DNA of 64,000 nucleotides from Pelagomonas calceolata (lineage: Eukaryota > Sar > Pelagophyceae > Pelagomonadales > Pelagomonadaceae), in assembly GCA_918797485.1 (NCBI GenBank), contig CAKKNE010000006.1, positions 1,674,001 through 1,738,000 on the forward strand, written 5' to 3'. The notes beneath the pieces were generated by a model. That model did not search any database. It was not told the DNA's origin and was given only the letters and a program-made list of their open reading frames with translations. The position numbers and the translations under genes were made by a program. Below are positions 45,100-59,873 of this stretch, in pieces (positions within the stretch are counted from its first letter, which is position 1; every line of letters begins with the position of its first letter).

Positions 45100-46096
45100 T
45101 CAAAACCTGGTTACCTACCCTTGGGGCTATGTAGTACATTCTAACTAACTAGTGGAGAATAGAGGCAGGTTTTATCCCGTCCGTTGGAGCGATTTGGTTT
45201 TGGGGCGGACTGGGAATTATTACTCACAGACCGGCGTTATTAAGAAAAAGAATGGAGAAGAGTAGGGCTCAATTTACCTCTAGATACCCGCAGCTGGCCG
45301 GGCCCGATGTTGTTTAATTGATTAATTAATTAATTAAGCCTGAGGACTCGAAGACCTAAAAAAAAGGAACAAGCTCCTAAGAGCCTTCTCCCTCAGGCTG
45401 TAGAAAATGAGAAAATATCAGACCCCCTCCCCCTTCCTCCTCAGGAGGCTTACCAAATATTACTCAGGCTAGCCCAGTGTACTCATCATGATGATCGGCC
45501 CCGGGAAAGCCGCCGTTTTAGACTGTATTTCGAGCTAGCCCGGGCCTTGTCGTTCAAGTTCGCTCCCGGAGAAGCGCCCCGGACACCCGGGCCGGCCCAG
45601 ACCGGTGAATGCTGCCGTCCCCAGTACTCATCATGATCGGAAATGCTTACTGGCAAGCTCGAAAATGGTCTTTAAAACGCTACTACTAGTAGTACAACTA
45701 TATCATCATCGAGATGCCACCGGCCATCTAGCGCTCCCTATATTTCCCAACGCCGCGGAATGCCGGTTCTATGCCGTAGCTGGAATGTCGCTCCTAGGAA
45801 GCCTGGTGCGCCGGCGCGGCGGAGGCGAAACTTGAAGTCTGATATGGAACCTCCCCGTCCGCCGTAGTCAAATTCTTTTTTATTTGACTGAAAATCTGAT
45901 CCCTCAGAGCACATAGGGCAATAAATAGTCGAGTTTTCCTGGAAGTCCGGTCCCCAGAGCGCAGCGTCTAGTCATCTTACTCCTCCATGAAAGCAGCTAA
46001 TGTACACACCCAGAGAATTCTGCTGTGGGGTAACGGAAATTCCAACCGCATTGTTATAGCTAGCACAGCGTCAATCCTAGAGTGACACCGGTTCTA
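45100..46096. repeat. Convergent gap with inverted SINE-like tail
   Basis: 45310-45405 read on the minus strand gives GGGAGAAGGCTCTTAGGAGC, TTGTTCC, a T run, AGGTCTTC and then TTAA repeats, the tail family also seen at 27990-28080 in the GC-rich half. ACTCATCATGAT occurs at 45480-45491 and 45623-45634. No gene is recognised; frames near 45605 lack domain features. Confidence 0.5.
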
Positions 46097-47905
46097 TCAG
46101 CTTCTGAACCAACCAAAGAGGCCACTAACGCCTTTTTCATTTGTCTTTGTTTGAAAAGAGGGTAGATTCAGGTAGACATGTCCCAGATTGAACAAGATAG
46201 GCTTACATGGAACCCCACTTGCCTGAAAGCAGCTTGCCGAAGATACGGCTAACAAATCTGAAACGTGAATATCAAGCACGCCAAGGAACATGGTCAATGT
46301 TGATTGAGAGAAAGTGGACTCCCTTGCATATTTGCGATGCAGATGGTCAAGGCAACGAGCAGCCTTGACACGGGACAAGGACGCCTGGGCGGCATCACTG
46401 AGGTGTGCCGTCTCTATGCTAAGAACTGGCACTTCACAGGCCTCGGCCTCTTGGGAGGCATGATCAGCAAGGTAGATAGTGTGACGGAGTAGAGCAGATG
46501 CCGTGTGACTCTCGTCCATGTGCACACAAAATGTTTCTGCAAGGAAGTAACATCTGTAGGCACGAAGTGCTGCATTTCGCCCGTGGAGTCTCTCTGCGAG
46601 AGTCTCATCCTTGGCATCTCGAAGGACCGTGAGAGCTGCCATTTCTTTCGTTACCTCTATCATCTTATCGTAGAGGTGAATGACATCATCAGGTATGCGT
46701 GGATTAATTACGCTATCAAGTGAGGCGTTACATACCTGAGCAATTATAGCACCTAACGTTACCCAACGCCACTCGGAAGCTCTCTCTATGACTGCGGCGT
46801 CACAGCGTTGATAAAGCAGGTCGAGCTTCTCGTAGGTGGTGCGTGCCACAAGGAGCTCCAGAGAAAAGTCACCTTGAGTTTTTGCATCTTGCTCTGAAAT
46901 AGCAGCACGAATAATATCCTCCAGGTGTATCATCTTTTGGGCATACTGCACTTCATTTGGTAGTGATGAGAGTGAGATAGCTGGTTGCCGAATATTTTGA
47001 CAGCACAATCCAGCTGTGCCGCCTGACGGTACGTCAAATATCCTCGGATATTTTAATGGACCACAAACCCGAAGTCGGCGCTTAACTTCTTCGGCTGTGA
47101 TTTCGGGAGATGACCCGCACCAGTTGACGAAAATACTCCCCGAAGATTCTAAACCGCAAGTTAAATTTACCACCTTGCAACTATCTTGTTTATCCATGTT
47201 AGAAATTTCTAACGAGTGAGTACTACCGCCTGCAAGATTACAGCGACGTGTTGCCTTTGAGCAATCTATAGCTTGATTCTGAAATGGATCCAAGCATGCC
47301 GTGTCCCCATGGCATTTTGCAAAGATATTGTAAATATCACAAGCACGTTCAAAGGCCGTGGCAGCGTGATTATAGTCGCCTTTCGACTCCAGTGTAAGAC
47401 CGTCGATCCAGTCCGCATAAGCGTTGCATTCACGAGCGAGCGCATAGTCACCCATAGTGATGCACAATGCCCGAAGAGTGTTACTATGTGCGGCTGCTTT
47501 AACTAAACGTTGGCACAGGCGACGTTCCGCATATTTTTTTCGTGTTTGTTCTGTCGCAACGTTCATCTTGATATTCCCCGACAGATATTGCTTTGACTCC
47601 ATAGCATGGGCCCGAGCCCGCTCCGCCAAAAACGCTTGGATCAACAGATGATATGAATCACGTTTAGGGCCAGGAGACCCCAAAGTCATTAATTTACTAT
47701 CGCTATGGGGGGTTGTGAGCTTCTTGCGTAGACGTCGTAACTGACGAGTACATCGCCTGTGTTGAAGCTTAAAAAATAAACGTCAACTATCGTACATGCG
47801 GTAATTCGCGAGATTCTCGCTGTGTCTGAAGCCATTCTGAACGTCTATTTTGTGTAGTAATGCATGTAGAACGAATTTATTGTGATAGCTTGGCTCATTC
47901 ATCAT
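46097..47905 (-). CDS. SRP68: Signal recognition particle subunit SRP68, two exons
   Basis: Exons are 47905-47796 and 47756-46097 (589 residues), joined over a 39-bp intron (GTACGA...CACAG, 47795-47757). The join reads LLHKIDVQNGFRHSENLANY + RMRCTRQLRRLRKKL, matching the SRP68 block GLRHxDYxRYRxYCxRRLRRLRK. The text continues DSYHLLIQAFLAERARAHAM as in DSRYLLLLLMDAERAWSYAM. The C-terminus KPILFNLGHVYLNLP...GLFGWFRS matches the family's KPxxFDLA...GIFGFRS, which binds SRP72. SRP68 binds 7SL RNA and remodels it for protein targeting to the ER. Length is close to the usual 600. Only one intron occurs in 1.8 kb. Confidence 0.92.
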
Positions 47906-48917
47906 GGCAGACCCGCGTATTATTCATCGGCGATCCCCCCACCCTAAAACCAAAAGGAGGTGGCTCCAGAAAACTCGAAGTTTACAACGGAGGAAGCCAA
48001 GCTTGCGAGTGGAGCGAGGGCTATAACCACAGCACCGGCATAAATCCCAACCCCCCCCCCCCCGGCCGGCATATGCTTGGCGAGAGACGAGGCGACAAAC
48101 CGCCGGACGGCGCCCCTGGGCCGGCCAGGCACTTGGGCACACCATGATATGACAACCAAAGTAACCATGATAATTGGGGTTTTATATTCTCTGCTCAGTT
48201 GTAACCCTGCGCCCGGGCCACACTGGGCCAGACAGCCGATTCCGAGTCGGACTCGGCGAGCTCTGCTAGTTCCGCCGCTAGTAGGTCCGAGTCACCGTGA
48301 CGGTAACTTGTTAAAACGTCCGAGTCCGCGTCTACGCAACGCCACCGGCTTTACGAGCACCTCTATGCGTCGCGCACCGCGACGTATGCGCCAGGAATTT
48401 TGGCGTGCGCGGGCCTTTCCGATGATCTCGAAGCGCTATCGGCTCGTAGCATCGCTTCCACACCCACGTACAGGCGGAAGTTTGCCCACGCTGCGGTTTC
48501 GCTTCTTCCGAAAACGTGTGCGACACGTGCCGCAGCCCGCCGACGGTGCGCCCGGGCGGCCACGGCCACTTCGACCTCGATACGAAACGAGCGTTTCCGC
48601 TCACTCCCGAGGACCCCACTTCTGGGTCAGTTCCGATTTGGCGAAAACACCTCGCCAGCTGCCGCGCCGCCGGCGGCCCGGGGTAAACTTCAAGTTTGAA
48701 CTCAGGCTAGTAAAATTCCGGTTTACCTCTCGCTCTTGCGCGTCTCCCGTAGCTAGATCCCGTGGCTCTCCCGCGGCCCGCGGACACTTCCCACTAGTAC
48801 CCAGCCCTCGGATCTCCTATTAAAAGTCGCGGCCCGGTTTTGATTCCAATACTGTACGGAGCTTGTAGGTGAGTGGAATATACCGCAGGTACCTCGGTAC
48901 AATTCAACGTTTGACCG
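47906..48917. other. Divergent gap with a GC-rich island carrying a zinc-ribbon-like frame
   Basis: 48190-48790 is markedly GC-richer than its surroundings. In it, 48450-48686 on the plus strand is open (FHTHVQAEVCPRCGFASSEN, VCDTCRSPPTVRPGG), with CxxCG...CxxC spaced like the zinc ribbon at the end of CTU1/Ncs6 tRNA thiolases. There is no start, and the rest of such an enzyme is not found. CGAGTCGGACTCGG-type repeats lie at 48243-48300 and recur at 51215-51300 and 52905-52990. A C run is at 48050-48062. Confidence 0.4.
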
Positions 48918-50684
48918 ATGGAGATTTTCGATTCGAGTCTGCTGCGGATAAACTTAGATCTAGAAGATAAAAAAAAAGCCATACTTCTTCTGGCAGATGC
49001 CATCGAGCAGGAAACGTTGAATTGTCGAGCAGAGGTGGAAAAGCTCGAAGCTCTTTGTGAAGCCCATATGAGGACGGCAGGAGAGCAAAAACAATTTGAG
49101 CTCACGAAAGGGCTTCTAAAAGTGGATGTATAGTTTGGATTGCAAGACGGGGCACCAAATGGACGCTTGTAGGCACTTCTGCTTGTCAAAAAGCAGCTCT
49201 CCGCTGAATGTACGAGAATTGTCCTCGGGATAAATGTGAGTCACTCCATTTGAAACTATTATTATCACGTGTTACTGCCCCATCACAGATCAATGAAGAC
49301 TCTATTTGTCGTGCTTTGGCCGCAGTCTTGCACAAGAATGATGTTAGGTTAGAAGCTTGTCGGATCAAGTGCCTCGCCGTGCCTTTTACCATAGTGCGGA
49401 TAAGTTATTTCATGCTTCAGGTGGAATCAAAACATCAGTTGTCGGCGACGAGAGTACGTAAGGGCTCAGACAGCGTCCATCCGACAGGTGACCGTGATAG
49501 GACTTGAGCCTGAGGTTCAACGACTGATCCAGAAACAAAAAAGGGATATAATAGCGCAGCGCACTGCCCAGGACTTAGCATGGAGCGCAATACGCACCAA
49601 GTTGAGTGGAAAACTTTTTGATCAGCAGGTGGCACTACGTGAGACAATGAGTCGTGTCCACGCACAGCGCGATTTCAATGAAAACATTCGCATTGGTCAA
49701 TCCATAACAGCACTTCAGTGTGAGTTCCAACATCGTTGCACAATCACATCAAGAGCGCAATCTGGACGCATTGAAAAATTGCAGGCCGAATTACAGAAAA
49801 AGCTGCATTTGGATAGTGCTAAATTTCAGCGTATGCATCAGAATTTGTGCGTGACGAAGAGAGATCGCCTCAGGACGAGACGTGACCAGCTCGCTTGTGT
49901 GCGGGATACTGTATATCAGCTTCAATGCTTTGGATCTAGAATAGTTGCTGAGGCACGAAATTCGGACCATGCGGTTTGGATTCAGGCAACCATATCCCAC
50001 GTCAACACAATTTCAAAGGAATCATTTTCAGTGAGGACAGAAGAAGTCTTGCGCCGGCGGGACACTACCATCGGCAATATAATTCACCATGACCAAGCGT
50101 TAACACACACCTGGGAGCTCGGCATAATGCATGCCGCAGATGCATACGAAACAAGTTGCAAAGACTATCACTGCGCTATTATTGCCAGACTCCAAATACA
50201 GCGTACTAACTGGATTAAACAAACGAAAATCTTGATACGTGAAATTCAGTCCCTGAATCAAGAGGTCTGTGCCCTCAAAGCCATCGGGGACAAAACTAAA
50301 AATCGTTGGCATGACATGGAGATGGCTCTTGCCAAACCAAGTTATGAGGCCGGGTCGCATGCTTACAAACTCCTTTGTACCCAGACGAGCAGGCAGCAGA
50401 CTCATGCCCAAGAGCTTTACCTGCTCGATGATAAATGTGCAGCTGCTGAGCTACCCATCAAAGCAATTACCACAAACATTAGGCGCTTAGTTGCTACTTA
50501 CGATTTCTTACAGGGACAGCATCATGAGTTTCACCAGCGTGCTCTTATATCCAAGAATAAGGCAGTTCAATGCCACCTTCGTGATAATGCAAACAGACTA
50601 GTGCGAATAGTTGACAAAATCGGACTCGAAACAGTCCGTCATAATCATCTTACTAAAATGCTTGCTAGCTACACAAGAAGCTGA
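48918..50684 (+). CDS. CEP131: CEP131-like centriolar/ciliary coiled-coil protein, five exons
   Basis: Exons are 48918-49127, 49173-49235, 49289-49342, 49421-49453 and 49488-50684 (518 residues). Introns are 45, 53, 78 and 34 bp; all are phase 0 GT-AG. The 78-bp one has no stop and could be retained. The protein is coiled coil nearly throughout. The diagnostic segment created by the last splice is TRVTVIGLEPEVQRLIQKQK, matching CEP131 EMTVRGLEPEIQKLIAKHKQ. CEP131 (AZI1) is a centriolar-satellite and basal-body protein needed for cilia. Human CEP131 is about twice as long, so this is a shortened or partial match and another flagellar coiled coil is possible. Confidence 0.6.
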
Positions 50685-51435
50685 CCGTAACGTTTCAGTG
50701 GTGGCAAGTTGAATGCACACGACGCCAACCCTCGCTGGCGGCAATGCAAAGAAGCGAGAAATATCGCGTCCCTTCGCATGGGTCGCAGATTGGCGCGAGC
50801 TACAACTTGCAGCTGCAGTAACTTCCGCTCGATTAGGAGGGGTTCTCGCTAATCTCACCGTTGATTAGAATATGAAGGGTTTTCGCTAATCTCATTCCCA
50901 TTATACTACTCGGGCGGGAGAGAAATTCGGAGAATGCCATCAGTGATCCCACGCATATCATGATGACGCAGTATGATGATGGTTTTGTGTGGTTTGGTTT
51001 GTTTGGTTTTGTTCAAGTTTTGGTTTTTGTTTGGTTTGCTTGGTTTGACTTGGACAGACTCACCAATCGAGAGTTCAAGTTTTCCACAATACAGTGTGGG
51101 TGGGTGGAAGAACTTGAAATCATGATTGCCAATACCGTGACCAGCGGCTGCCACTGTCATCATGATTGTTGCCAGCCTCAGGCTGAGGCCGAGGCCTATG
51201 ATTCTGAATTACCGTGACTCGGCGGACTCAGACTCGGAAATACTACACCGTCACCGTGACAGCACTGCATATACGCCACGAAGTCCGAGTCCACGACGTG
51301 GGGCGCATCATGATCAGCGTATTTAGTGGCCCAGGGTGCCTAGGAGCCCCCACTTGTGATCCTATGGGTCTGCTGGCGCCCCCCCAGTGGCTTGCGTACC
51401 GGGCCAGCTGAAATCTAGCTGAATACAGTGGCTCT
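50685..51435. repeat. Gap with TG-rich low complexity and CGAGTC repeats
   Basis: 50975-51055 is T/G-rich low complexity (GTGTGGTTTGGTTTGTTTGG and variants). 51213-51300 holds GACTCGG/CCGAGTC pieces with CCGTCACCGTGAC, shared with 48240-48320. Nothing reads as a gene. Confidence 0.5.
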
Positions 51436-52662
51436 ATGAACTCCGCGGAATACAGTGCGGAAACCACGGTGGAGAGTTTTGGTGGAGGCTTCTTTGACCG
51501 CGTGGTACGTCTTCACTTGTCCTCGACGAGCGCAAGCCTGCACCGTAGGCTGCTGGTGTGAGTACGTCTCATAAAGATGTGTATCGTGCAGCTGAGATGC
51601 AAGAGTGTCGAGCTCAGTTGCGAATCACCTTGCAGCGAATAGCTGATGTGGAGTCAATTAATGTAGATCTCGAGTCCCGGCTAGAGGCGCAGGCTAAAGA
51701 GTACATTCAACTCGAGTCGGATGCTGCAAAGTCGTACGCAGCAGCCGCGTAATTTGTTGCTTAACTTCCAATTTAATCATCATTCGACGGATATAGGCTT
51801 GCACATTGGAAGATGCAATATAAAGCACTCGCTGAAGAGGCTGGAAGTTGGAAGTGCGCGTCACAGCCGAGTATTGTCCCAAAATGCTTGAGATATGACA
51901 TACCATATCAGGAAATTACATGCTCAGCAGGAGCTGAAGAATCAGAAGATCCGCGAACAATTGCTTCGCACAGAGCGAGAGCTACATGGAATTCTTCAGA
52001 AGAAATATGACATCATGGAATATGCCCGGTGAGGCCGTTCATACTGCCCATGAGCGAAACCTACTAAACTGTCGTTTAGGCGCGAAGAGAGATTTCGAAT
52101 GCGTGCAGAAATCTCTGTAGGCACGAGTCTTGGTGCAAGACCCGTCACTGTTTCCCGAAACAACGAAGTTGATAAATCAGATCGCATCAGTTGGATGAGA
52201 GTTGAAACTGGCTTTAGCACTGGAAATCCACTTGGTGCGCTTCCCCAGGATGTGCGCCGCGGGCGTGCTATTCTTGCCCTCGCCGACCTCTTCAGATTAT
52301 ATATGGGGGATGATGACAACACTAATCACTCTCAAATGGTATTGCATGCGTGATTTATCCTAGCTGGCAAATGATGATCAAATTGAAGGCTAGTCTAGCA
52401 GCGCGAAAGCGCCATTTGGACGCAGTGGTCTGGACCAGGAAGCGATAAGCAAGAGAAAGCCCAGAGGATCCTCCACATTAATATTCACGGGCCTATTTAC
52501 ACCTGCGAGTTTCTTCAAGAACCTACGGGTCCTCTAAGATTCAAGACTGGATCTCAATTCTGGATAAGCGAGGAACCCACGTTTGAGGCAATGGACTGTA
52601 TGCTCCTCACTGGCAGTAGTATCCGATTTTTTTGGCTAATTTGGCTCACGGTGGTGTTCTGA
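51436..52662 (+). CDS. Unrecognised coiled-coil protein with C-terminal globular domain, six exons
   Basis: Exons are 51436-51504, 51549-51748, 51797-51853, 51912-52028, 52080-52338 and 52399-52662 (321 residues); introns are 44, 48, 58, 51 and 60 bp, all GT-AG. Frames agree at every junction. Residues about 30-150 are coiled coil (ECRAQLRITLQRIADVESIN, KNQKIREQLLRTERELHGIL). The C-terminal half looks globular (RISWMRVETGFSTGNPLG, ILHINIHGPIYTCEFLQEPT, GSQFWISEEPTFEAMDCMLL) and ends in a hydrophobic stretch, FFWLIWLTVVF. No family is recognised. If the fifth splice is not used the protein stops at 52353. It sits head to tail with CEP131, so a flagellar role is a guess. Confidence 0.55.
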
Positions 52663-53769
52663 CGACCTCCATTGCCGCGCATCCTGCCGATGCCACGATA
52701 CTTGGGGAGGCTGGGGAAGGAGAGGCACCTATCTATATAAGTGCACATTCCGCTGAGGACCGGGGGCCCATCCTCTCAGACTCGGAGTCTAAAGCACGCC
52801 AGTACACTTGCCAGTGCGCGGTGGCATCTCCCCGGGGTGCTAGTCACGGCGCCTACGTTGGCAGTAGTAAGACGGGCCCGGTGGGAGAGGAGGTCAGGTA
52901 ACCGTGAGTCTTTGTCCGAGTCTGTCCAAAATCTGGACTCTAGGACCAAGACTTGAACAGTTAAACTTGACTCGGACTCCGAGTCGGAAAGTTGAAATTC
53001 CCGGGCTCTAGAAGAAAGAAAGAGAGAGAGAGTCGCTTATTGTGGCTAGCCCCTTTGCACAAATCCCAAGCGCGTCGCCACGGTTCTTGTTGGGACTTGA
53101 AGTCCTGAGCCCGTTTTTAAATTCTGCACGCCGGCTGCAACTGCATGGATTCAGAAAGGCGGTCGCAACGGGGGGGGGTTGCAGTAAGGATGAGCGACCA
53201 AGTGGCGGCTCTGGACGCCGTTTGGGCCAAGAAGACGGATTAGAAGGGAGCCGGGTCATATCGCACCAGTGCGGGATCGTTCTGCCAAAACGTCAAATCT
53301 CGACGGCCTCAGGCCAATTTTTGTTAGGGCGCGAGGGCCGACTTTTCAGGGACTCTATATTTTATCTAGCTCGTTATAGGCTGCCTTGCATTTCGTTCAC
53401 AAAGTGAAGGGATCCCTCCCTTGCTATGCTAAAGTCCCGTACTGTGCTAAACTTATGCGCACGTTGTACTTATCGATGCGCCGTCGCCTCAGTGCTCTCC
53501 GATGGACGAGTTCCCACTATCGGAAGTGGACTTCATGGTATAACGCAGACGAGACACACACATGCTATATTCTACGCAAGCCTCGAGAGAAACCAAATCT
53601 TGTATAAACTCCTGTAATCAAGCTGTATGTAACTCAACTCGATTTTATTTTGGGCCAATGGCAGGTTCGGGTTGATAAAGAAGAAAGGGGCGAGTGGATT
53701 GTCCTATCAGAGGAAGTGTATATCACCTAGAAAACAAGGTCACGTAAACTAAAAAAGTGCTATCAAACA
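52663..53769. other. Gap with GA-tract repeat and possible tiny gene
   Basis: 52905-52990 has CGAGTC/GACTCGG repeats. 53011-53055 has the GA tract plus GTCGCTTATTG core also found at 710, 6212 and 13690. A possible three-exon frame at 53502-53730 is listed separately. The rest shows nothing. Confidence 0.45.
53502..53730 (+). CDS. Possible small three-exon gene or last exons of one
   Basis: Candidate exons are 53502-53537 (MDEFPLSEVDFM), 53581-53601 (PREKPNL) and 53665-53730 (VRVDKEERGEWIVLSEEVYI then T), with GT-AG introns of 43 and 63 bp, both phase 0. The frame before the ATG is also open back to 53451, so exons upstream may exist. The total of 40 residues is too short to identify. It would converge with MCM3 with 39 bp between stops. 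It could be chance. Confidence 0.25.
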
Positions 53770-56920
<3,151 letters not shown>

Positions 56921-57469
56921 TCGATCGAAGTTTAAACGTGGACTTATCTTCAGCTAGGCTGCTGCGCCGGGCGTCGCTAAGACTACTAAACGGGTTTTTG
57001 ACGACTTTGGAGCTCTCCCTCTCATCGTCATGACCTCCGTACAGACCCCCGACCTCGGGCGGGGCTACCGACCCCTCTCGGAGGCTTCATGCGAAAGCCG
57101 GTAATTTCGGATCGATTAAGACTCGTTCAGTGCCTGGGTCCCCCCCCCCTATCTTGGGCCATTCACGGCCATTCACGAGCCCATGCTAGCGCGGTGGTTA
57201 TTTGGGGCTGCCGGTGCCATCGAACTGCCCGGGCCAAGTTGGATCAGCCTGGTCAAGCCCGGGCCGGCTTGGTCAAGCCTGAGCGGCTGGTGGGGAAGTA
57301 TCGATTTACCTCCCTACTCGACGATTTTGCAAAAAAAATCTTCGAGGGGCTCATAAGGGGGCCTTGGGATGTCTAGGCGACCGCTGGCATGAGATTTCTG
57401 AAGGTGTTGAGTTAGTCGACAGGACCGAGACAGGGGTATCAAAACAGGAGGGCCTGTAGTTGGCCTGTC
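56921..57469. promoter_or_regulatory. Divergent promoter region between MCM3 and NIT-kinase
   Basis: 549 bp between two outward genes. It contains a C run at 57140-57150 and a purine/pyrimidine-mixed stretch with repeated GGTCAAGCC near 57250-57275. No known element is recognised. Confidence 0.3.
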
Positions 57470-59873
57470 ATGATGAGAGGTAAGCTGTCAAACATGGGCG
57501 ACGGAGCTGGGTATATTCAAAGCGATGAGTTGGCTGTCTTTTGGACACGTGGTGCGGAACTGACAGCGCGTATGGGTCTTCTGATGCACCAACTCCAGCG
57601 CGAGCGTGGGTTGATGACGCTGCATGTTGCTGACGCATCATGGGGCGCACAGTGTGCTCAGCGCCAGGATCATACACGCTACGATGATTGTGCAAATTAG
57701 GTCTCTGGCAAAGCAGCATGCAGTGTCCACAGCAGCGTGGGAAGAGACAGTAGCGTGGTTGCAATCATTTCGGACTAGTGTCCCAGAGGTCAAGTTAGCT
57801 CTGGGTCACGCTTCACGTCCGTTTGGCGAGCAAGTGGGACAAGCATCTGGTGAGCATTCAAACCCATTGTCGCAGAGGAGCTGTACATCACGTTTTGACT
57901 CCGCAGAAGCGGCATGGGCCAGAGCCATGATTGAAGTGGAGATGAAATTTGCCATGATGAAAAAAGATATAGACTCCATTCGACAAGTTGTCTTGGGAGG
58001 CCATGTAGACCAGCGGCGATATGCTGATGTAGCACGCAGCTATTCCGTAGTCCTGCGACGATTATTGGAGCTCCATGGCGCTGTTGTTCTGCCTCGTAGC
58101 AATAGTAAATTGCTAAGTTTTGTTCACATGCTTTTGCGTCTGAAGGAATATGCAGGTCTTCAGCGTGCACTGACCGCCGGGATGCTAGGTTTTAGGCTGG
58201 CAACAATCCCGCATTCTGAGACAGTAAGGTATGATTCAGATAGACCCACGTGCTCTATTGGTGAAGGCTGTCCTCAGTCATCGAGCTTAGAGCTGCTTCC
58301 AGGACGAGATGAGCTTCGGGCTGCCATTGCTATATTTTCAGAGCTCAAGGATAACTGCAGCGCCATCCGCTGCATGTTTTTCCCCGAGGATGAGCACACA
58401 GAGGCTCTAAGCCGCCTTGCACGCCACGTGAGAGAAATACTAAATGCACGGAATTTTGAGGCAGCAACTCGTGCTCCCGACGACATCGTAAGTCTCCACT
58501 GCGCCTTGCTCGGGAATACATGGGCCATAAGTCCATGGGGAAATGAGGGCAATAGGAGAGCGCACATTGACTATTTACCTGCTGCCCTTGGCCAAAGTGG
58601 TTGTGTGTTGAACCAAGCTAATGCCGTGCATCTTGACCCAGCGAGCCTTTGGCAGCTCATGACAGATTGGATTGACAAGCTTCAGGTTGTAGAAATTGCG
58701 GCGCTGCATCATGTTCTTCCTCCCGACATCTACGAAATTCTTTACGCGTCCCAGCTCCGTTCCCACGGAAAACCAACATGGACGAGACGTGGCATGTCCC
58801 CTGAGGAAAATAGTGAAACCGAGAGAGATATCAAAATTGAAACAAATACGCAAAATTTGACAGCAGAACAGTGCAATCACATGTTGCTAGTACCCCGCTC
58901 ATCTTCGCATTATTCTGCGTTCTCTCCTCTTCCCCGAGAGCACAATATTAGCGCAACTCGAACATGGGCGGGAATGGATGCGCAGCAGGGGCTTATCCAG
59001 GTCAGTGTGCATGATATCACCTTTGGTCAAGTTCTAGGAAGTGGTTCAACTGGTTCCACTCATCTTGCACTCTGGCGTGGCCAGCATGTGGCCATCAAGC
59101 TTGTACTGGCGAGACAAATGCCCAATGGCGTACCATCGCAGGCAGCCCAGCAACTCGTACGCGAAATATCGACTCTTGCAACACTCCGTCACCCTAATTG
59201 TGTACGCATCCTTGGAATTGCACGTGCCCCGCCTGTCTCTTGCGGTATCCTACTCGAGTTCCTCGCTGGCGGTAGTGTTGCGCAACACTTGCGCTTAGAC
59301 GCACGGGTTGGTGAAAATCCCGATATGACGGGCCCACCATTCAAAACTAGATTGGGCATCATGCTTGATGTCAGTCGAGGCATGGCGTATATACATGCCA
59401 TGGGCCATCTGCATAGGGATCTCAAACCAGACAACATCCTTCTTGATGCGGAGGGCGCGGCAAAAATCTCAGACTTCGGCCTCTCATGCCTCCACACGTC
59501 AAAAACATTGAGCGATGAACACACAGGAGGAACCGGCACCCTCCGATGGATGGCGCCAGAGGTCGCTCAACATAGGCCTTATGCATATCCGGCAGATGTA
59601 TTTTCCTTTGCCATTTGTGCTTGGCAGCTTGCCCTCTGGGAGCCGAGGCCTTTCTCAAAATTCTCACCAGCTGAAGCAATTGCGAGGACAATTGCTGGAG
59701 GTCGTCCTTCGCTTGATCTTCTCCGACAGAAGGACCTACCGCTCGCCCAGTTGATTCAGCGATGCTGGTCTGTTGCACCTTTAGAACGTTGCACCTTTGG
59801 ATTGATTGTTGCTACCCTCGAAGCCATTAGTGCACCGCGATCTGTTTGCTCAGAGTGCTCCCCGCAAGTTTGA
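57470..59873 (+). CDS. NIT-domain TKL-type protein kinase, two exons
   Basis: Exons are 57470-57651 and 57701-59873 (784 residues); a 49-bp GTGTGC...AAATTAG intron is needed to join frames. Residues about 20-260 resemble the NIT (nitrate/nitrite-sensing) domain: LLMHQLQRERGLMTLHVA at the start and LLRLKEYAGLQRALTAGM near 220, the paired hallmark helices of that family. A long helical linker follows. The kinase spans about 505-775: glycine loop LGSGSTGSTHLALW, VAIK lysine, catalytic HLHRDLKPDNILLD, DFG in KISDFGLS and MAPEVA, so it looks active and TKL/Raf-like. There is no membrane segment or signal peptide, so it should be cytosolic. A nitrate-responsive kinase is an inference from the domain pair. 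Confidence 0.75.

Noticed and set aside
47796-47905. Alternative SRP68 first exon in another frame beginning MASDTARISRITAC with a 20-bp intron
   Set aside because: The frame beginning MMNEPSYHNK contains the SRP68 helix (QNGFRHSENLANYR) and uses a cleaner 39-bp GT-AG intron.
48077-48823. Plus-strand frame of 248 codons in the GC-rich island
   Set aside because: Arg/Pro/Ser-rich without domains; another frame of the same DNA carries the only recognisable motif (CxxCG...CxxC).
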